From contig NZ_CP120737.1 of NCBI RefSeq assembly GCF_029581195.1, positions 6,053,001-6,117,000 of the forward strand: a stretch of 64,000 bases of DNA. Reading direction: 5' to 3'. The number at the start of each line of letters is the position of its first letter. Positions within the stretch are counted from its first letter, which is position 1. Below the pieces are notes generated by a model that saw nothing but the letters and a program-made list of their open reading frames with translations, did no database searches and was not told where the DNA came from. The translations under genes and the position numbers were made by a program. This document shows positions 48,774 through 57,467 of the stretch, one piece after another. This DNA comes from Solwaraspora sp. WMMD791. Its GTDB lineage: Bacteria > Actinomycetota > Actinomycetes > Mycobacteriales > Micromonosporaceae.

Positions 48774-51593
48774 TCATCCGTCGAGGCGGCGGCGGACCTG
48801 CTCGGCGTCGGGATGGCCGAGGTCGGTGTAGATGTCGAGCGCGGCCCGCCAGGCGGTGCGCGCGGCAGCCCGGTCCCCGGCGGCGTCGTGCGTCTCACCC
48901 AGGTTGACCAGCACGTCGGCCTCGTCGTACCGGTCACCGAGCCGGCGGTGCAGCGCCAACGCTCGCTCGTAGCAGTCAGCCGCCGCACCGTACTCGCCCA
49001 GTTGGTGCCGGATGTAGCCGAGGTTGTCGAGGGACAGCGCCGCCCCGTGCCGGTTGGCGTGCCGCTCGTGCAACTCCAACGCCTGGGTGCAGCAGGTCAG
49101 CGCCGTGTCGAACGCCCCCCGACGGGCCTGCAACCAGCCGATGTTGTTGAGCGCCTTCGCCTGGCCGGCCGGCGAGTCGACCGCCCGGTAGAGGGCGAGC
49201 GCGGACCGTGCCCGGTCCAGCGCCGCGTCGAGGTCACCGTCGCGGGCACACACCCAGCAGAGCCCGAGGTACGCGTCGGCCTGTCCCTCCCGGTCACCCA
49301 GCTCACGGTTGAGGTCCAGGCTGCGTCCGTACGCGGCGAGCGCGTCGGCGGTGCGGCCCCACCAGGTGTACGCGATCGCCAGCCCCCGGTGGGCCTGCAC
49401 CTGCCCGGCCACCGACCGGTCCCGGCGGGCGGCGGCCAACGCAGTCGCCTGGCAGGCGGCGAGATCGTGCCAGTGGCCCTGCCGGTCCAGGAAGGTGACC
49501 AGGGTGGCGGCCAGCTGCCAGGCGTACCAGTCGTGGCCGGTGTCGGCGGCCTGCCCCACCAGGGCGAGCAGCACCGGCCGTTCCGTGCGCAGCCACGCCA
49601 GGGCCGCCTGCTGGCCGTCGTGGTCGAGCACCGTCACCGCCGGGTCCGGCTTCGGCAGCGGCGCCGACGTCGCCAACCGGTACGGGTCGATGCCGAGGTC
49701 GGCGGCGTGTGCCGTGTGCAGACAGTGGTCCAGCAGCCGGCGGGCCGCCGCGTCCCGGTCGTCGGCGGAGTCGACCGCGACGGCCAGTTCCCGCGCGTAC
49801 GCCCGTAGCAGGTCGTGCTGGTCGAACCGGCCCAGGCGGCGCTGCGTGAGCAGGTTCGCCTCGACCAGCGCCGCCAGCAGCGGGCGTACCGCCGGCACCG
49901 GCTCCCCGGCGAGGCTCGCCGCCGCCGCGACCGACACCTCCGGGCCCGGATGCAGGCCCAACAGGCGGAACAGCCGGGCGGCCGGCGGGTCCAGAGTGCG
50001 GTACGACCAGGAGAAGACCGCCCGTACGTCGGTGCGTGGATCCGCCGCCGTGAACGGCGTCAAAGCCGCCGGTGTCTCCCGCAGCTCGTCGGCGTGGTCG
50101 GCCAACGGGGTACCGGGGGTGGCGGCGATCCGGGCGGCGACGACCGCCAACGCCAGCGGCAACCGGGCGCAGGCGTGCACGATGTCGTCGACGGCGGCGG
50201 GCTCGGCCGCCACCCGGTCCGGGCCGACCCGGCTGGCGAGCAGCTGCCGGCACTCGGCGACGGTGAGCAGGTCCAACGGCAGCGTACGGGCACCTTCGGC
50301 GACGACCAGCCCGGTGAGCCGGTCCCGGCTGGTGACCAGCACGAGGCAGCCGGGCGCACCGGGCAGCAACGGACGCACCTGTTCGGCGTCGCGGGCGTTG
50401 TCCAGCAGCACCGCCATCCGCCGCCCGGCCATCAGGCTGCGGTACAGGCCGGCCTGCTGGTCGGCGTCGGCCGGTACCCGGTGCGGGTGCACGCCCAGCG
50501 CGGCGAGGAAACCGCGCAGCACCTCACCGGTGGCGGCGCCGCGCCCGTCCGGGTCGAAGCCGCGCAGGTTCACGTAGAGCTGCCCGTCGGGGAACCGGTG
50601 TGCGACCCGGTGCATCCAGTGCACCGCGAGGGCCGTCTTGCCGACCCCGGCGGTGCCACCGATCGCCGAGATCACCACCGTGGTCGGGGCGTCGGTCGGA
50701 TCGGCCGGCAGCAGCGCGTCCAGCGCGGCGAGCGCGTCGCGCCGTCCGCTGAACATGGGAATGCCGGCCGGCAGCTGGGCGGGCGTCGGCGTACCCGTGG
50801 TCGGCGTCGCCGGCGCCGGCCGGGTCACCTGCCTCGCTGGCGTCGCCTGCTGCTCGGGCAGCTCCTGCCGCAGCACCCGCAGATGCGCCCGGGTCAGCTG
50901 GTCACCGGGGGCGACGCCGAGCTCCTCGCACAGCCGGCTCCGGGTCCGTTCGTACAGCGCCAACGCCTGCGCCTGCTGGCCGTGCCCGGCCAGCGCGAGC
51001 ATCAGCGCCCCGACCAGACCTTCCCGCAGCGGATGCGCGGCGGCCAGCGGGGTGAGCAGGTCGACCGCCGCCGCGTACCGCCCCTGGGCCAGCTCCGCGT
51101 CGGCCAACAGCTCCTGGGCGTCGAGCCGTTCGGCGTCCAGTGTGGCGGCCGCCGCGTCGACGAACGCCCCGGCCGCCCCGGTCAGCGGGCTGCCCCGCCA
51201 CAGGGCGAGACCCTGGCGCAGCGTCGTGGCGGCCACCGCGTACGCCCCGGCGGCGCTGGCCGACCGGGCCCGCCGTACGCAGCCGGTGAACTCGGTGTAG
51301 TCGCAGCCGCCGTCGACCGCGAGCCGGTAACCGCCAGCCACGGTGGACAGTGCCGGGTCGAGCCCGGCGTCGCGCAGCGCTGCCCGGATCCGCGACACAC
51401 AGACCTGCACCTGGGTGCGGGCGCTGGGTGGCGGCCGGTCACCCCAGAGCGCGGCGACGAGGCGGCCGGCCGGCACGACCCGGTCCGCGTCGAGTGCCAG
51501 TACGGCCAGCACGGCCCGCTCCTGCGGCCGGTTGACGGGCAGCGCCCGACCGTCGACGACCACCTCGACCGGGCCGAGGATGCGAAACCTCAT
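48774..51593 (-). CDS. AfsR/SARP-type transcriptional regulator with NB-ARC and TPR domains
   Basis: A 939-residue regulator. Residues 1-95 form an OmpR-like winged helix (MRFRILGPVEVVVDGRALP), ~100-245 the bacterial transcriptional activation domain, ~270-560 an NB-ARC ATPase (GGTAGVGKTALA, VLLDNARDAEQV, LVLVTSRDRL), and ~650-935 TPR repeats (for example GAALSLDNLGYIRHQLGEY). Such proteins activate secondary metabolism and development. No biosynthetic cluster is visible in this window, so the target is elsewhere or is the divergent secreted protein. The ATG at 51593 gives the exact family N-terminus. Confidence 0.93.
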   Translation of the reverse strand: MRFRILGPVEVVVDGRALPVNRPQERAVLAVLALDADRVVPAGRLVAALWGDRPPPSARTQVQVCVSRIRAALRDAGLDPALSTVAGGYRLAVDGGCDYTEFTGCVRRARSASAAGAYAVAATTLRQGLALWRGSPLTGAAGAFVDAAAATLDAERLDAQELLADAELAQGRYAAAVDLLTPLAAAHPLREGLVGALMLALAGHGQQAQALALYERTRSRLCEELGVAPGDQLTRAHLRVLRQELPEQQATPARQVTRPAPATPTTGTPTPAQLPAGIPMFSGRRDALAALDALLPADPTDAPTTVVISAIGGTAGVGKTALAVHWMHRVAHRFPDGQLYVNLRGFDPDGRGAATGEVLRGFLAALGVHPHRVPADADQQAGLYRSLMAGRRMAVLLDNARDAEQVRPLLPGAPGCLVLVTSRDRLTGLVVAEGARTLPLDLLTVAECRQLLASRVGPDRVAAEPAAVDDIVHACARLPLALAVVAARIAATPGTPLADHADELRETPAALTPFTAADPRTDVRAVFSWSYRTLDPPAARLFRLLGLHPGPEVSVAAAASLAGEPVPAVRPLLAALVEANLLTQRRLGRFDQHDLLRAYARELAVAVDSADDRDAAARRLLDHCLHTAHAADLGIDPYRLATSAPLPKPDPAVTVLDHDGQQAALAWLRTERPVLLALVGQAADTGHDWYAWQLAATLVTFLDRQGHWHDLAACQATALAAARRDRSVAGQVQAHRGLAIAYTWWGRTADALAAYGRSLDLNRELGDREGQADAYLGLCWVCARDGDLDAALDRARSALALYRAVDSPAGQAKALNNIGWLQARRGAFDTALTCCTQALELHERHANRHGAALSLDNLGYIRHQLGEYGAAADCYERALALHRRLGDRYDEADVLVNLGETHDAAGDRAAARTAWRAALDIYTDLGHPDAEQVRRRLDG

Positions 51594-51745
51594 CGGCGGT
51601 GACCACCCCTTCCGACCGGGCAATTGTCGTCGCGGTCGGGCGGGCGCGGTGCCAAGCGGTCGCATAGCCGACGCCAAGCGGCACCGTCCACTCTGAGGCG
51701 GCGTCGGCCAGCCCGGCCGTACGCACCAGCAGAGTTGGGGGAATC

Positions 51746-52591
51746 GTGAAACTGATCGAATCGATGCGGGCCGGGGTCGCGGCCGCCGTACTGGTCGGCG
51801 CTGTCGGCATCGGACTCGGCCCGGCGGGGCCGGCCGCCGCCGACCCGCCGGGTCTGGTCCGGGTCGGTGCCACCTCGGCGAGCACCAGCGCCGACAAGAA
51901 CATGACGGTGTCCTGCCCGGCCGGCACGGTGGTCACCGGCGGAGGCGGCTACCTGACCGCGCCGGCCGGGTCGCACCTGGGACTGCTGTCGCTGGACCGG
52001 CTGGAGCCGTTGAACAACGGCAGCGGGTTCGTCGCCCGGATGCGGGAGGTGCACCCGGACGCCGGCAACTGGGCGCTGACCGCCGAGGCGATGTGCGCCC
52101 CGGCCCCGCCCGGCTGGGACGTGGTGTCGTTCACCCAGGCGCCGAACACCCAGGTCGCCACGGTCTCCTGCGGCAACAAGACGGTGATCGGCGCCGGTGG
52201 TCGGATCAACGACGGCTTCGGCGACGTCGTCCTCGACCACGTCGTGCCGTCGGCGGGCCTGACCTCGGTCACCGTGCGCGGCACGGTGGTGCCCGGAACC
52301 GCGCCGGTCGGCTGGTCGGTGACCGCGTTCGCGGTCTGCGCCACCGTCACCGGGGTCCAGCGGGTCAGCTTCGCCAACCCGCCGAGCGCGCCCGGGTCGA
52401 AGAGCATCAGCGGAGACTGCCCGGCCGGCACCGCGCTGTACGGGCTGGGCGGTGCGGTGTCGCCGGGCAGCGGTCAGGTCTACCTCGACCTGGTGCACGC
52501 GATCGGCACCGACACGGTGGCGACCCGGGCCAGCACGGTGGGGGCACCACTGCCGTGGACCCTGTTCGCGTACGGCATCTGTGCCAGCTGA
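51746..52591 (+). CDS. Secreted repeat protein of unknown function
   Basis: A 281-residue exported protein with a Sec signal (MRAGVAAAVLVGAVGIGLGP, cleavage after PAAA). The mature part contains three repeats of ~75-80 residues, each opening with a Cys and Gly-rich strand: VSCPAGTVVTGGGGYL, VSCGNKTVIGAGGRIND and GDCPAGTALYGLGGAVS. Six Cys, spaced as pairs within repeats, suggest disulfides. I do not recognise an enzyme family. The GTG start has GGGGG upstream. It is divergent from the SARP gene and may be its target. Confidence 0.75.
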   Translation: MKLIESMRAGVAAAVLVGAVGIGLGPAGPAAADPPGLVRVGATSASTSADKNMTVSCPAGTVVTGGGGYLTAPAGSHLGLLSLDRLEPLNNGSGFVARMREVHPDAGNWALTAEAMCAPAPPGWDVVSFTQAPNTQVATVSCGNKTVIGAGGRINDGFGDVVLDHVVPSAGLTSVTVRGTVVPGTAPVGWSVTAFAVCATVTGVQRVSFANPPSAPGSKSISGDCPAGTALYGLGGAVSPGSGQVYLDLVHAIGTDTVATRASTVGAPLPWTLFAYGICAS

Positions 52592-53200
52592 TCAGCCGGC
52601 GCTGGTGGCCTTGGGGCGGGCGCGCAGATGGGCGCGCTCGCCCTGCTGGCCGAAGAGGCTGAGGAATTCGACCGGCTCGTCACCGACCGCGCCGAACCAG
52701 TGTGGCACCCGGGTGTCGAACTCCGCCGCCTCACCGGGGGAGAGGATCAGGTCGTGCTCGCCGAGCAGGACGCGCAGCCGCCCGTCGAGGACGTACAGCC
52801 ATTCGTAGCCTTCGTGGGTCTTCAGGTCCGGGACCCGGCGCGGGCTGCGCGGCGGGATGATCAACTTGTACGCCTGGATGCCGCCGGCCCGGCGGCTCAG
52901 CGGCAGCATGGTCATCCCGTGCCGGGTGACCGGCCGCAGGTGGATCCGTGGGTCGCCGGTCGGTGGCGCGTCGACCAGCTCGTCCAGGCTCACCCCGTGC
53001 GCGCGGGCGAGGGGTAGCAGCAGTTCGAGGGTGGGGCGGCGGGCACCGGACTCCAGCCGGGACAGGGTGCTCACCGAGATGCCGGTGGCGGCCGACAGCT
53101 CGGCGAGCGTCGTGCCGCGCCGCTTGCGCAGCGCCCGCAGCCGGGGGCCGACCGAATCGAGGGCCCGGTCGAGGTCGAGGTCGTCGCGGTCGTCACCCAT
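52592..53200 (-). CDS. Xre-family regulator with C-terminal cupin
   Basis: A 202-residue regulator: helix-turn-helix TTLAELSAATGISVSTLSRLESG (residues ~30-52) and a cupin (HEGYEWLYVLDGRLRVLLGEHDLILSPGEAAEFD in outline, with PHWF at the end). Proteins of this SutR/PuuR-like kind sense small molecules through the cupin. The stop codon abuts that of the convergent secreted protein gene. The start is 47 bases from the divergent SelT/SelW/SelH-like gene. Confidence 0.92.
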   Translation of the reverse strand: MGDDRDDLDLDRALDSVGPRLRALRKRRGTTLAELSAATGISVSTLSRLESGARRPTLELLLPLARAHGVSLDELVDAPPTGDPRIHLRPVTRHGMTMLPLSRRAGGIQAYKLIIPPRSPRRVPDLKTHEGYEWLYVLDGRLRVLLGEHDLILSPGEAAEFDTRVPHWFGAVGDEPVEFLSLFGQQGERAHLRARPKATSAG

Positions 53201-53247
53201 GGCACCAAGTTTGCCGCCCCGGTGGTCGGCGCAGGCATACTCGGTTG

Positions 53248-53547
53248 GTGACCACCAAGAAACAGCCCCGGCTGGAGATCGAGTACTGCACGCAGTGTCG
53301 CTGGATGCTGCGGGCGGCGTGGACGGCGCAGGAGCTGCTCACCACCTTCGCGCTGCGACTCGGCGAGGTGGCCCTGGTGCCGGGCACCGGCGGGATCTTC
53401 GAGGTCCGGCTTGACGGCGAGACGATCTGGTCGCGCGCGGAGACCGGCTTCCCGGACATCCCGGAGCTGAAGCGACTGGTCCGGGACCGCATCGCGCCCG
53501 ATCTCAGCCTCGGCCACACCGACCGGGTGGCGCCACGCCCAGTCTGA
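53248..53547 (+). CDS. SelT/SelW/SelH-family (Rdx) protein
   Basis: A 99-residue thioredoxin-like protein: IEYCTQCRWMLRAAWTAQELL with the CxxC redox pair, then GEVALVPGTGGIFEVRLDGETIWSR and FPDIPELKRLVRD. All are standard landmarks of the Rdx family, whose selenoprotein members replace one Cys by Sec. The role is probably a redox or thiol function. The GTG at 53248 directly precedes TTKKQPRLEIEYC; a TTG three bases earlier is possible. Confidence 0.9.
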   Translation: MTTKKQPRLEIEYCTQCRWMLRAAWTAQELLTTFALRLGEVALVPGTGGIFEVRLDGETIWSRAETGFPDIPELKRLVRDRIAPDLSLGHTDRVAPRPV

Positions 53548-53592
53548 GTCATCGCTCAGCTGTGCACCGTACGGCCATCGATAGTCAACTCC

Positions 53593-53621
53593 TTGGATAT
53601 CGAAGTCGACCACAATACGCT
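53593..53621 (+). promoter_or_regulatory. Possible promoter of the NLP gene
   Basis: TTGGAT (53593-53598) and TACGCT (53616-53621) are 17 bases apart, about 30 bases before the TTG start codon of the NLP gene. The match to consensus is moderate. Confidence 0.35.
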
Positions 53622-53650
53622 GGTCACCTCGGTCATTCAGGGAGGCCGTC

Positions 53651-54451
53651 TTGCGTCACGTCACCACCCCGTCCCGTACGGCGATCCGCAGCCGGAACTG
53701 GATCGGGGCCGCCGCCTTGTCCACTGTGCTGGTAATTGCTCCCGCCACCGCCGCACGGGCCGCGAACCTGCCCAACCTGCCCCAGTCCGCCGGCGGCTAC
53801 GAGCTGACCTTCTCTCCGGCCTACGACTACGACGGGGACGGGTGCTACCCGGTGGCGGCGATCGCCCCCGACGGCACCCTCAACGGCGGGCTGAACACCA
53901 CCGGCGCGGTCAACGGGAACTGCCGGGACCGGGAGGACCTCGACCGGACCCAGACGTACGCCCGGTCCAAGTGCAACAACGGCTGGTGCGCCGTCGTGTA
54001 CGCGAGCTACTTCGAGAAGGACCAGACCGTGCAGGGCTGCTGCGGTCACCGGCACGACTGGGAGCACGTCGTCTCTTGGGTCAACCAGGCCGCGCACCAG
54101 GTCGACTTCGTGTCCCGTACCGTGCACGGCGAGGTGGAGACCTATCCGCGCTCCTCGGTGCGCTTCGACGGCACCCACCCGAAGGTCGTCTACCACAAGG
54201 AAGGCGCCTTCGGCTCGCACAACTTCCGACTGGCCAACAGCAACGACGACCCGCCGGAGAACCACTACGGCACCTGGCGGTACCCGCCGATCGTCGACTG
54301 GAACGGCTGGCCCAGCACCGCGCTGCGGGACCGGCTGATGACCGCCAACTTCGGCTCCGCCAGCATCAAGATCACCGATCAGGACGACCGGTTCCGCAAC
54401 CTACTGAGCAGGTCGAAACCGGCCGGCATCCCCTTCGACCCGTGGGCCTGA
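53651..54451 (+). CDS. Nep1-like protein (NPP1/NLP family), secreted cytolysin
   Basis: A 266-residue exported protein with a long signal peptide (RNWIGAAALSTVLVIAPATA, then ARA) and the NPP1 fold. The diagnostic heptapeptide GHRHDWE is intact at 132-138, which supplies the metal-binding acids and histidines needed for membrane lysis of plant cells by NLPs. Four or more Cys (GCYP, NGNC, SKCNNGWC, GCCGHRH) suggest disulfides, as in type-2-like NLPs. The TTG start has a GGAGG ribosome site 5 bases upstream. NLPs target plant sphingolipids; the biological role in an actinomycete could be plant interaction or decay. Confidence 0.9.
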   Translation: MRHVTTPSRTAIRSRNWIGAAALSTVLVIAPATAARAANLPNLPQSAGGYELTFSPAYDYDGDGCYPVAAIAPDGTLNGGLNTTGAVNGNCRDREDLDRTQTYARSKCNNGWCAVVYASYFEKDQTVQGCCGHRHDWEHVVSWVNQAAHQVDFVSRTVHGEVETYPRSSVRFDGTHPKVVYHKEGAFGSHNFRLANSNDDPPENHYGTWRYPPIVDWNGWPSTALRDRLMTANFGSASIKITDQDDRFRNLLSRSKPAGIPFDPWA

Positions 54452-54481
54452 CCCAGCGGGGCGAACGCCTACCGTCGGCCC

Positions 54482-54935
54482 ATGGCGTTGCCGTACCGGG
54501 CGGACCTGCGGCCGACCAAACTCGAGTTGCTGGCGAACTGACTACCCGGCCGGGACTGGTCCCGGGGGTTGGGCGCGGGTGAACTGACCCGGGTCGCGGC
54601 GTACCGCTTCGACGACCCGGCGGGGCAGGTCGGCATCGAGACCATCCTGGTCCGGGCCGGGCAGGGGCCGATTCTCCAGGTCCCGCTGACCTACCGGGAC
54701 GCGGCGCTGCCCGGCGCGGACGAGTGGCTGATCGGCACCTGCGAGCACTCGGTGCTCGGAAATAACCACTATCGTGACGCTGATGGTCGAACTACTCTTG
54801 GTCCGCCGTCCCGGCCAGACGGAGCCACTGGGCAGCGGTACGGACGGTGCGGCGCTCACCGGCCGCTGGGACGGTCAACCCGACCCGTTGCCGCTGGCGT
54901 ACGCGACCCTGCGCCGGCCGCCGGCCCCGGGATGA
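54482..54935 (+). pseudogene. Decayed CG0192/maltokinase N-terminal cap-like gene
   Basis: The ATG at 54482 reads MALPYRADLRPTKLELLAN, then a TGA where the family has Trp, then LPGRDWSRGLGAGELTR and onward to EHSVLG. After that the frame is lost; the C-terminal part resumes one frame away (VELLLVRRPGQTEP, then LTGRWDGQPDPLPLAYA) up to a TGA at 54933-54935. About 60 family residues between the two halves are missing. One nonsense change plus a deletion and frameshift make this a clear pseudogene. Confidence 0.8.
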
Positions 54936-55687
54936 TCCGCCGGGCCTGCCCCGCCGGAATGATCGGTCGGGCCGGGTCGTTGTGCATGGTCCGGGCCGCG
55001 CAGTAGCCAGCGACCGGTCGCCTCGGGTCGCCTACCCGGCCGCGCGTTCACGGCAGGTCCGCCCGCCTGGCGTGCCCAGCGGCACGGCGGCCGACATCTC
55101 GGCCCGCAGGCAGCCGCCGCCTGCGGCTCCAGTGGCCATGCGGCCCGCCACGTCACCGACCGTGACGGACCGGGCGCCACACAGGGACAACTGTCCGAAC
55201 GATATTCCTCAGAGGAATGATTATTCCTCTGAGGAATACTGCTCTACCGCAGTACCGGTTCGCCAGGACGCCCGGGCCGGGTGGAACGGGTAGGCCTGCC
55301 GGGGCCGGTCAGGGCCCGCGCTGGATCGTCCCCGGCTCCGCCGGCACCCCGGGCTGGCACCCGGGCCGTGGACAGAGCCGGCACCCGGGCCGTTGGGCCG
55401 GGTCCCGGCGGGGAATGGCCGGCCGGTCGGCGTGGTTGTACGTGGTCGCGACGCGCAGAAGGCAGCGCCCGACAGTGCCGGCCCGAGAAACACACATCCC
55501 GCCGGTACGGCCGACGGAGCGGCCATATGGCCGACGGAGCGCCCCGCGCGGCGAGACTGCCCGTGTCAGCGGATGTACCCGGTACCACCCGGATGACCGT
55601 TTACCGCACACCCCACGCACCACCCGCCCGTTGCAGGGGCCGGGTGAGGGGTGTGCCCCCTCGGAAAACGGAAGGTGGACCCCCCTT
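54936..55687. other. Gene-free stretch of 750 bp
   Basis: No credible coding frame is seen; open frames here are high-GC noise. It contains the fourth 36-bp double-hairpin repeat (55203-55238), short repeats of CACCCGGGCCGT around 55360-55395, and the leader of the secreted protein gene at 55688, whose last 90 bases can fold (GCACACCCC against GGGGTGTGC). I could not match a known riboswitch. Confidence 0.6.
55203..55238. repeat. 36-bp double-hairpin repeat, copy 4
   Basis: In this copy the hairpins are ATTCCTCAGAGGAAT and ATTCCTCTGAGGAAT: the central bases differ from the other copies but pairing is kept and even extended to 7 bp. A flanking GCTCTACCGC (55240-55249) also occurs, inverted, beside copy 1, so the conserved unit is longer than 36 bp. 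Confidence 0.9.
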
Positions 55688-56311
55688 ATGGCCACGATCA
55701 TCAGCCGTACCCTGGCCACCAGCCTGCGCAACACCGCCCTGGGCATCGCCGGTCTCACCCTCGCCGGCGGGGCGATCGCCGCCCCCGCCCTGGCCGCCGA
55801 CCACGCCCCCACCGCTCTGGCCGCACCCGCCTCGGCGGCCGCGGCCAGCGACAGCGGCAGCGGCGTCGACTCGAGCACGCTGATCCCGCACGGCGTGCAG
55901 GGCGAGCAGTCCCGGATCACCCTGTCCGGCGAGCAGACCGACAACGTCAAGGGCATCATCGCCGCCACGAAGAAGGCCGGCATGGACGAGCGTGCCGCGG
56001 TGGTCGCGATCGCCACCGCCCTGCAGGAGTCGAAGCTGGAGAACCTGGGCCACCTGGGTGACCGTAACGACCACGACTCGCAGGGCCTGTTCCAGCAGCG
56101 GCCGTCGTCGGGCTGGGGCACGGTGGAGCAGATCACCGACGTGGAGTACTCGACCACCGCGTTCCTCAACGGCCTCAAGGCCGTCGACGGCTGGCAGGAC
56201 ATGCCGCTGACCGAGGCCGCCCAGGCGGTGCAGGTGTCGGCGTACCCGTTCCACTACGCCCAGTGGGAGACCCAGGCCGCCGAGCTCGTCGCCCAGCACT
56301 GGAACAGCTGA
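55688..56311 (+). CDS. Secreted lytic-transglycosylase-like protein
   Basis: A 207-residue exported protein with a signal peptide ending in IAAPALA. The mature domain (~80-205) has the lysozyme-like pattern AAVVAIATALQESKLENLGHLG, then NDHDSQGLFQQRPSSGWG and a C-terminal AVQVSAYPFHYAQWE, in which the Glu of LQESKL would be the catalytic acid. The same domain occurs in many actinomycete proteins thought to cut peptidoglycan. The ATG at 55688 has GGAAGGTGG upstream. It is followed by a strong bidirectional terminator. Confidence 0.7.
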   Translation: MATIISRTLATSLRNTALGIAGLTLAGGAIAAPALAADHAPTALAAPASAAAASDSGSGVDSSTLIPHGVQGEQSRITLSGEQTDNVKGIIAATKKAGMDERAAVVAIATALQESKLENLGHLGDRNDHDSQGLFQQRPSSGWGTVEQITDVEYSTTAFLNGLKAVDGWQDMPLTEAAQAVQVSAYPFHYAQWETQAAELVAQHWNS

Positions 56312-56345
56312 CCGCAACAGCCGACCCGACACCGCAGCAGAAACG

Positions 56346-56385
56346 TCGATGGGCCGGACCCCGGGTACGGGGTCCGGCCCATCGA
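56346..56385. terminator. Bidirectional terminator between secreted protein and permease genes
   Basis: A perfect 17-bp stem (TCGATGGGCCGGACCCC and its complement) with a six-base loop GGGTAC lies between the convergent stops at 56311 and 56391. Confidence 0.85.
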
Positions 56386-56390
56386 CCGTG

Positions 56391-57410
56391 TCACCGGCCC
56401 GGTACCGGGCCGGCCGGCTCCGGGCCGGACAGGAAGTCGAGAAGTCGCCCGACGAGCAGCCCGATGGTGATCGCCACCGCCGGCACCAGCCCGATGGAGA
56501 TCCAGATAGGGGCGTCCTCCACGGCGAGTGCGGTGCTGACCAGCACCAGCAGGATGGTCGCCAACAGCGTCCCGGCGATCCCACCGCGTCGGCCGAACGC
56601 ACTGACGCCACCGAGCAGCACCACCGCCAGGCCGAGTGCCAGCCGTGACAGATCCGCCCCGGTGGGACCAGCCGCCCGCATGCTCGTCGCCACCACCAGG
56701 CCGCTCAACGCGGCGAGCAGGCTGGAGCCGGCGAAACCGACGACAGCACCGACCAGCCGCCGGGCGCTCCAGCCACCGGGCGCGCCGTCGGAACGGTTGG
56801 CTGACAGCAGAGCGCGGACCGCCGGCACCTGCCAGAGCAGCGCTCCGCCGAGCGTCGTGACGCCGAACAGCAGCAGCCAGACGGTCGCGACCCCGGTGGT
56901 CGGGGCGCCGGCGTTTCGGATGACGATGTGTTGACCGTCGGTGACGGCGAGGACGACCGCTGCGGCACCGGCCAGGCCGGCCACCGAGACCGCCCAGGCG
57001 GGCACCGAGGTCAGGCCGGTGATCAGGCCCAGGATCAGGCCGCATGTCACGACCACGATGACCCCGACGGCGGCAGCGGGCACCATCGACCAGCCGGCGT
57101 CGAGCAACGCCACGTAGCTGACGCCGCTGAGGCTGGCGAGGGCGGGGGCAGCCAGGTTCGGTGTGCCGGTCCGCAGCGACAGCGCCAGTCCGGTGGCGAG
57201 CAGGCCGAGACCGGCGATGTTGAACAGCAGTCCGGGGTTGCCGAGCACGTCGGCGCGCGCCGCGATCAAAGCGGCCACTGCCAGCACCAGGAGCAACAGC
57301 AGTGCCTCCCAGACCAGGTGCGGCAGCAACCGACGGAGCCAGGGTCGGGTGGCCGGGCCGGCTGGTGCGTGCGACGCGGTCGGCGCTGCCGGTGCGGGCG
57401 GGGCTGTCAC
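56391..57410 (-). CDS. ABC transporter permease-like membrane protein (RbsC/BPD_transp_2 type), orphan
   Basis: A 339-residue polytopic protein with about ten hydrophobic helices and the sugar-importer permease pattern NIAGLGLLATGLALSLRTGTPNLAAPALASLSGV, then LILGLITGLTSVPAWAVSVAGL in outline. The GTG at 57410 is selected because GGAGG lies five bases upstream. No ATPase or binding-protein gene is adjacent, so it either pairs with distant components (possibly the orphan ATPase at 20 kb, though that is of the MalK rather than RbsA type) or is a remnant of a lost operon. Confidence 0.75.
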   Translation of the reverse strand: MTAPPAPAAPTASHAPAGPATRPWLRRLLPHLVWEALLLLLVLAVAALIAARADVLGNPGLLFNIAGLGLLATGLALSLRTGTPNLAAPALASLSGVSYVALLDAGWSMVPAAAVGVIVVVTCGLILGLITGLTSVPAWAVSVAGLAGAAAVVLAVTDGQHIVIRNAGAPTTGVATVWLLLFGVTTLGGALLWQVPAVRALLSANRSDGAPGGWSARRLVGAVVGFAGSSLLAALSGLVVATSMRAAGPTGADLSRLALGLAVVLLGGVSAFGRRGGIAGTLLATILLVLVSTALAVEDAPIWISIGLVPAVAITIGLLVGRLLDFLSGPEPAGPVPGR

Positions 57411-57467
57411 GTTGCCTCCGATCGTCGATTCGATGTCGCGCCCCACCGTAGAACCGGCTGGCGAGTG

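Noticed and set aside
48774-53547. SARP regulator as a sign of a secondary-metabolite gene cluster
   Set aside because: No synthase, NRPS, tailoring or resistance genes are found on either side within the window.
54539-54541. In-frame TGA in the maltokinase-cap gene as a possible selenocysteine or recoding site
   Set aside because: The gene also has an internal deletion and frameshift, the family has Trp at this place, and no SECIS-like structure was evident.
54936-55687. Possible riboswitch (c-di-AMP type) ahead of the secreted transglycosylase-like gene
   Set aside because: Hairpins are present, but I could not match the conserved core of any known riboswitch class; a covariance-model search would settle it.
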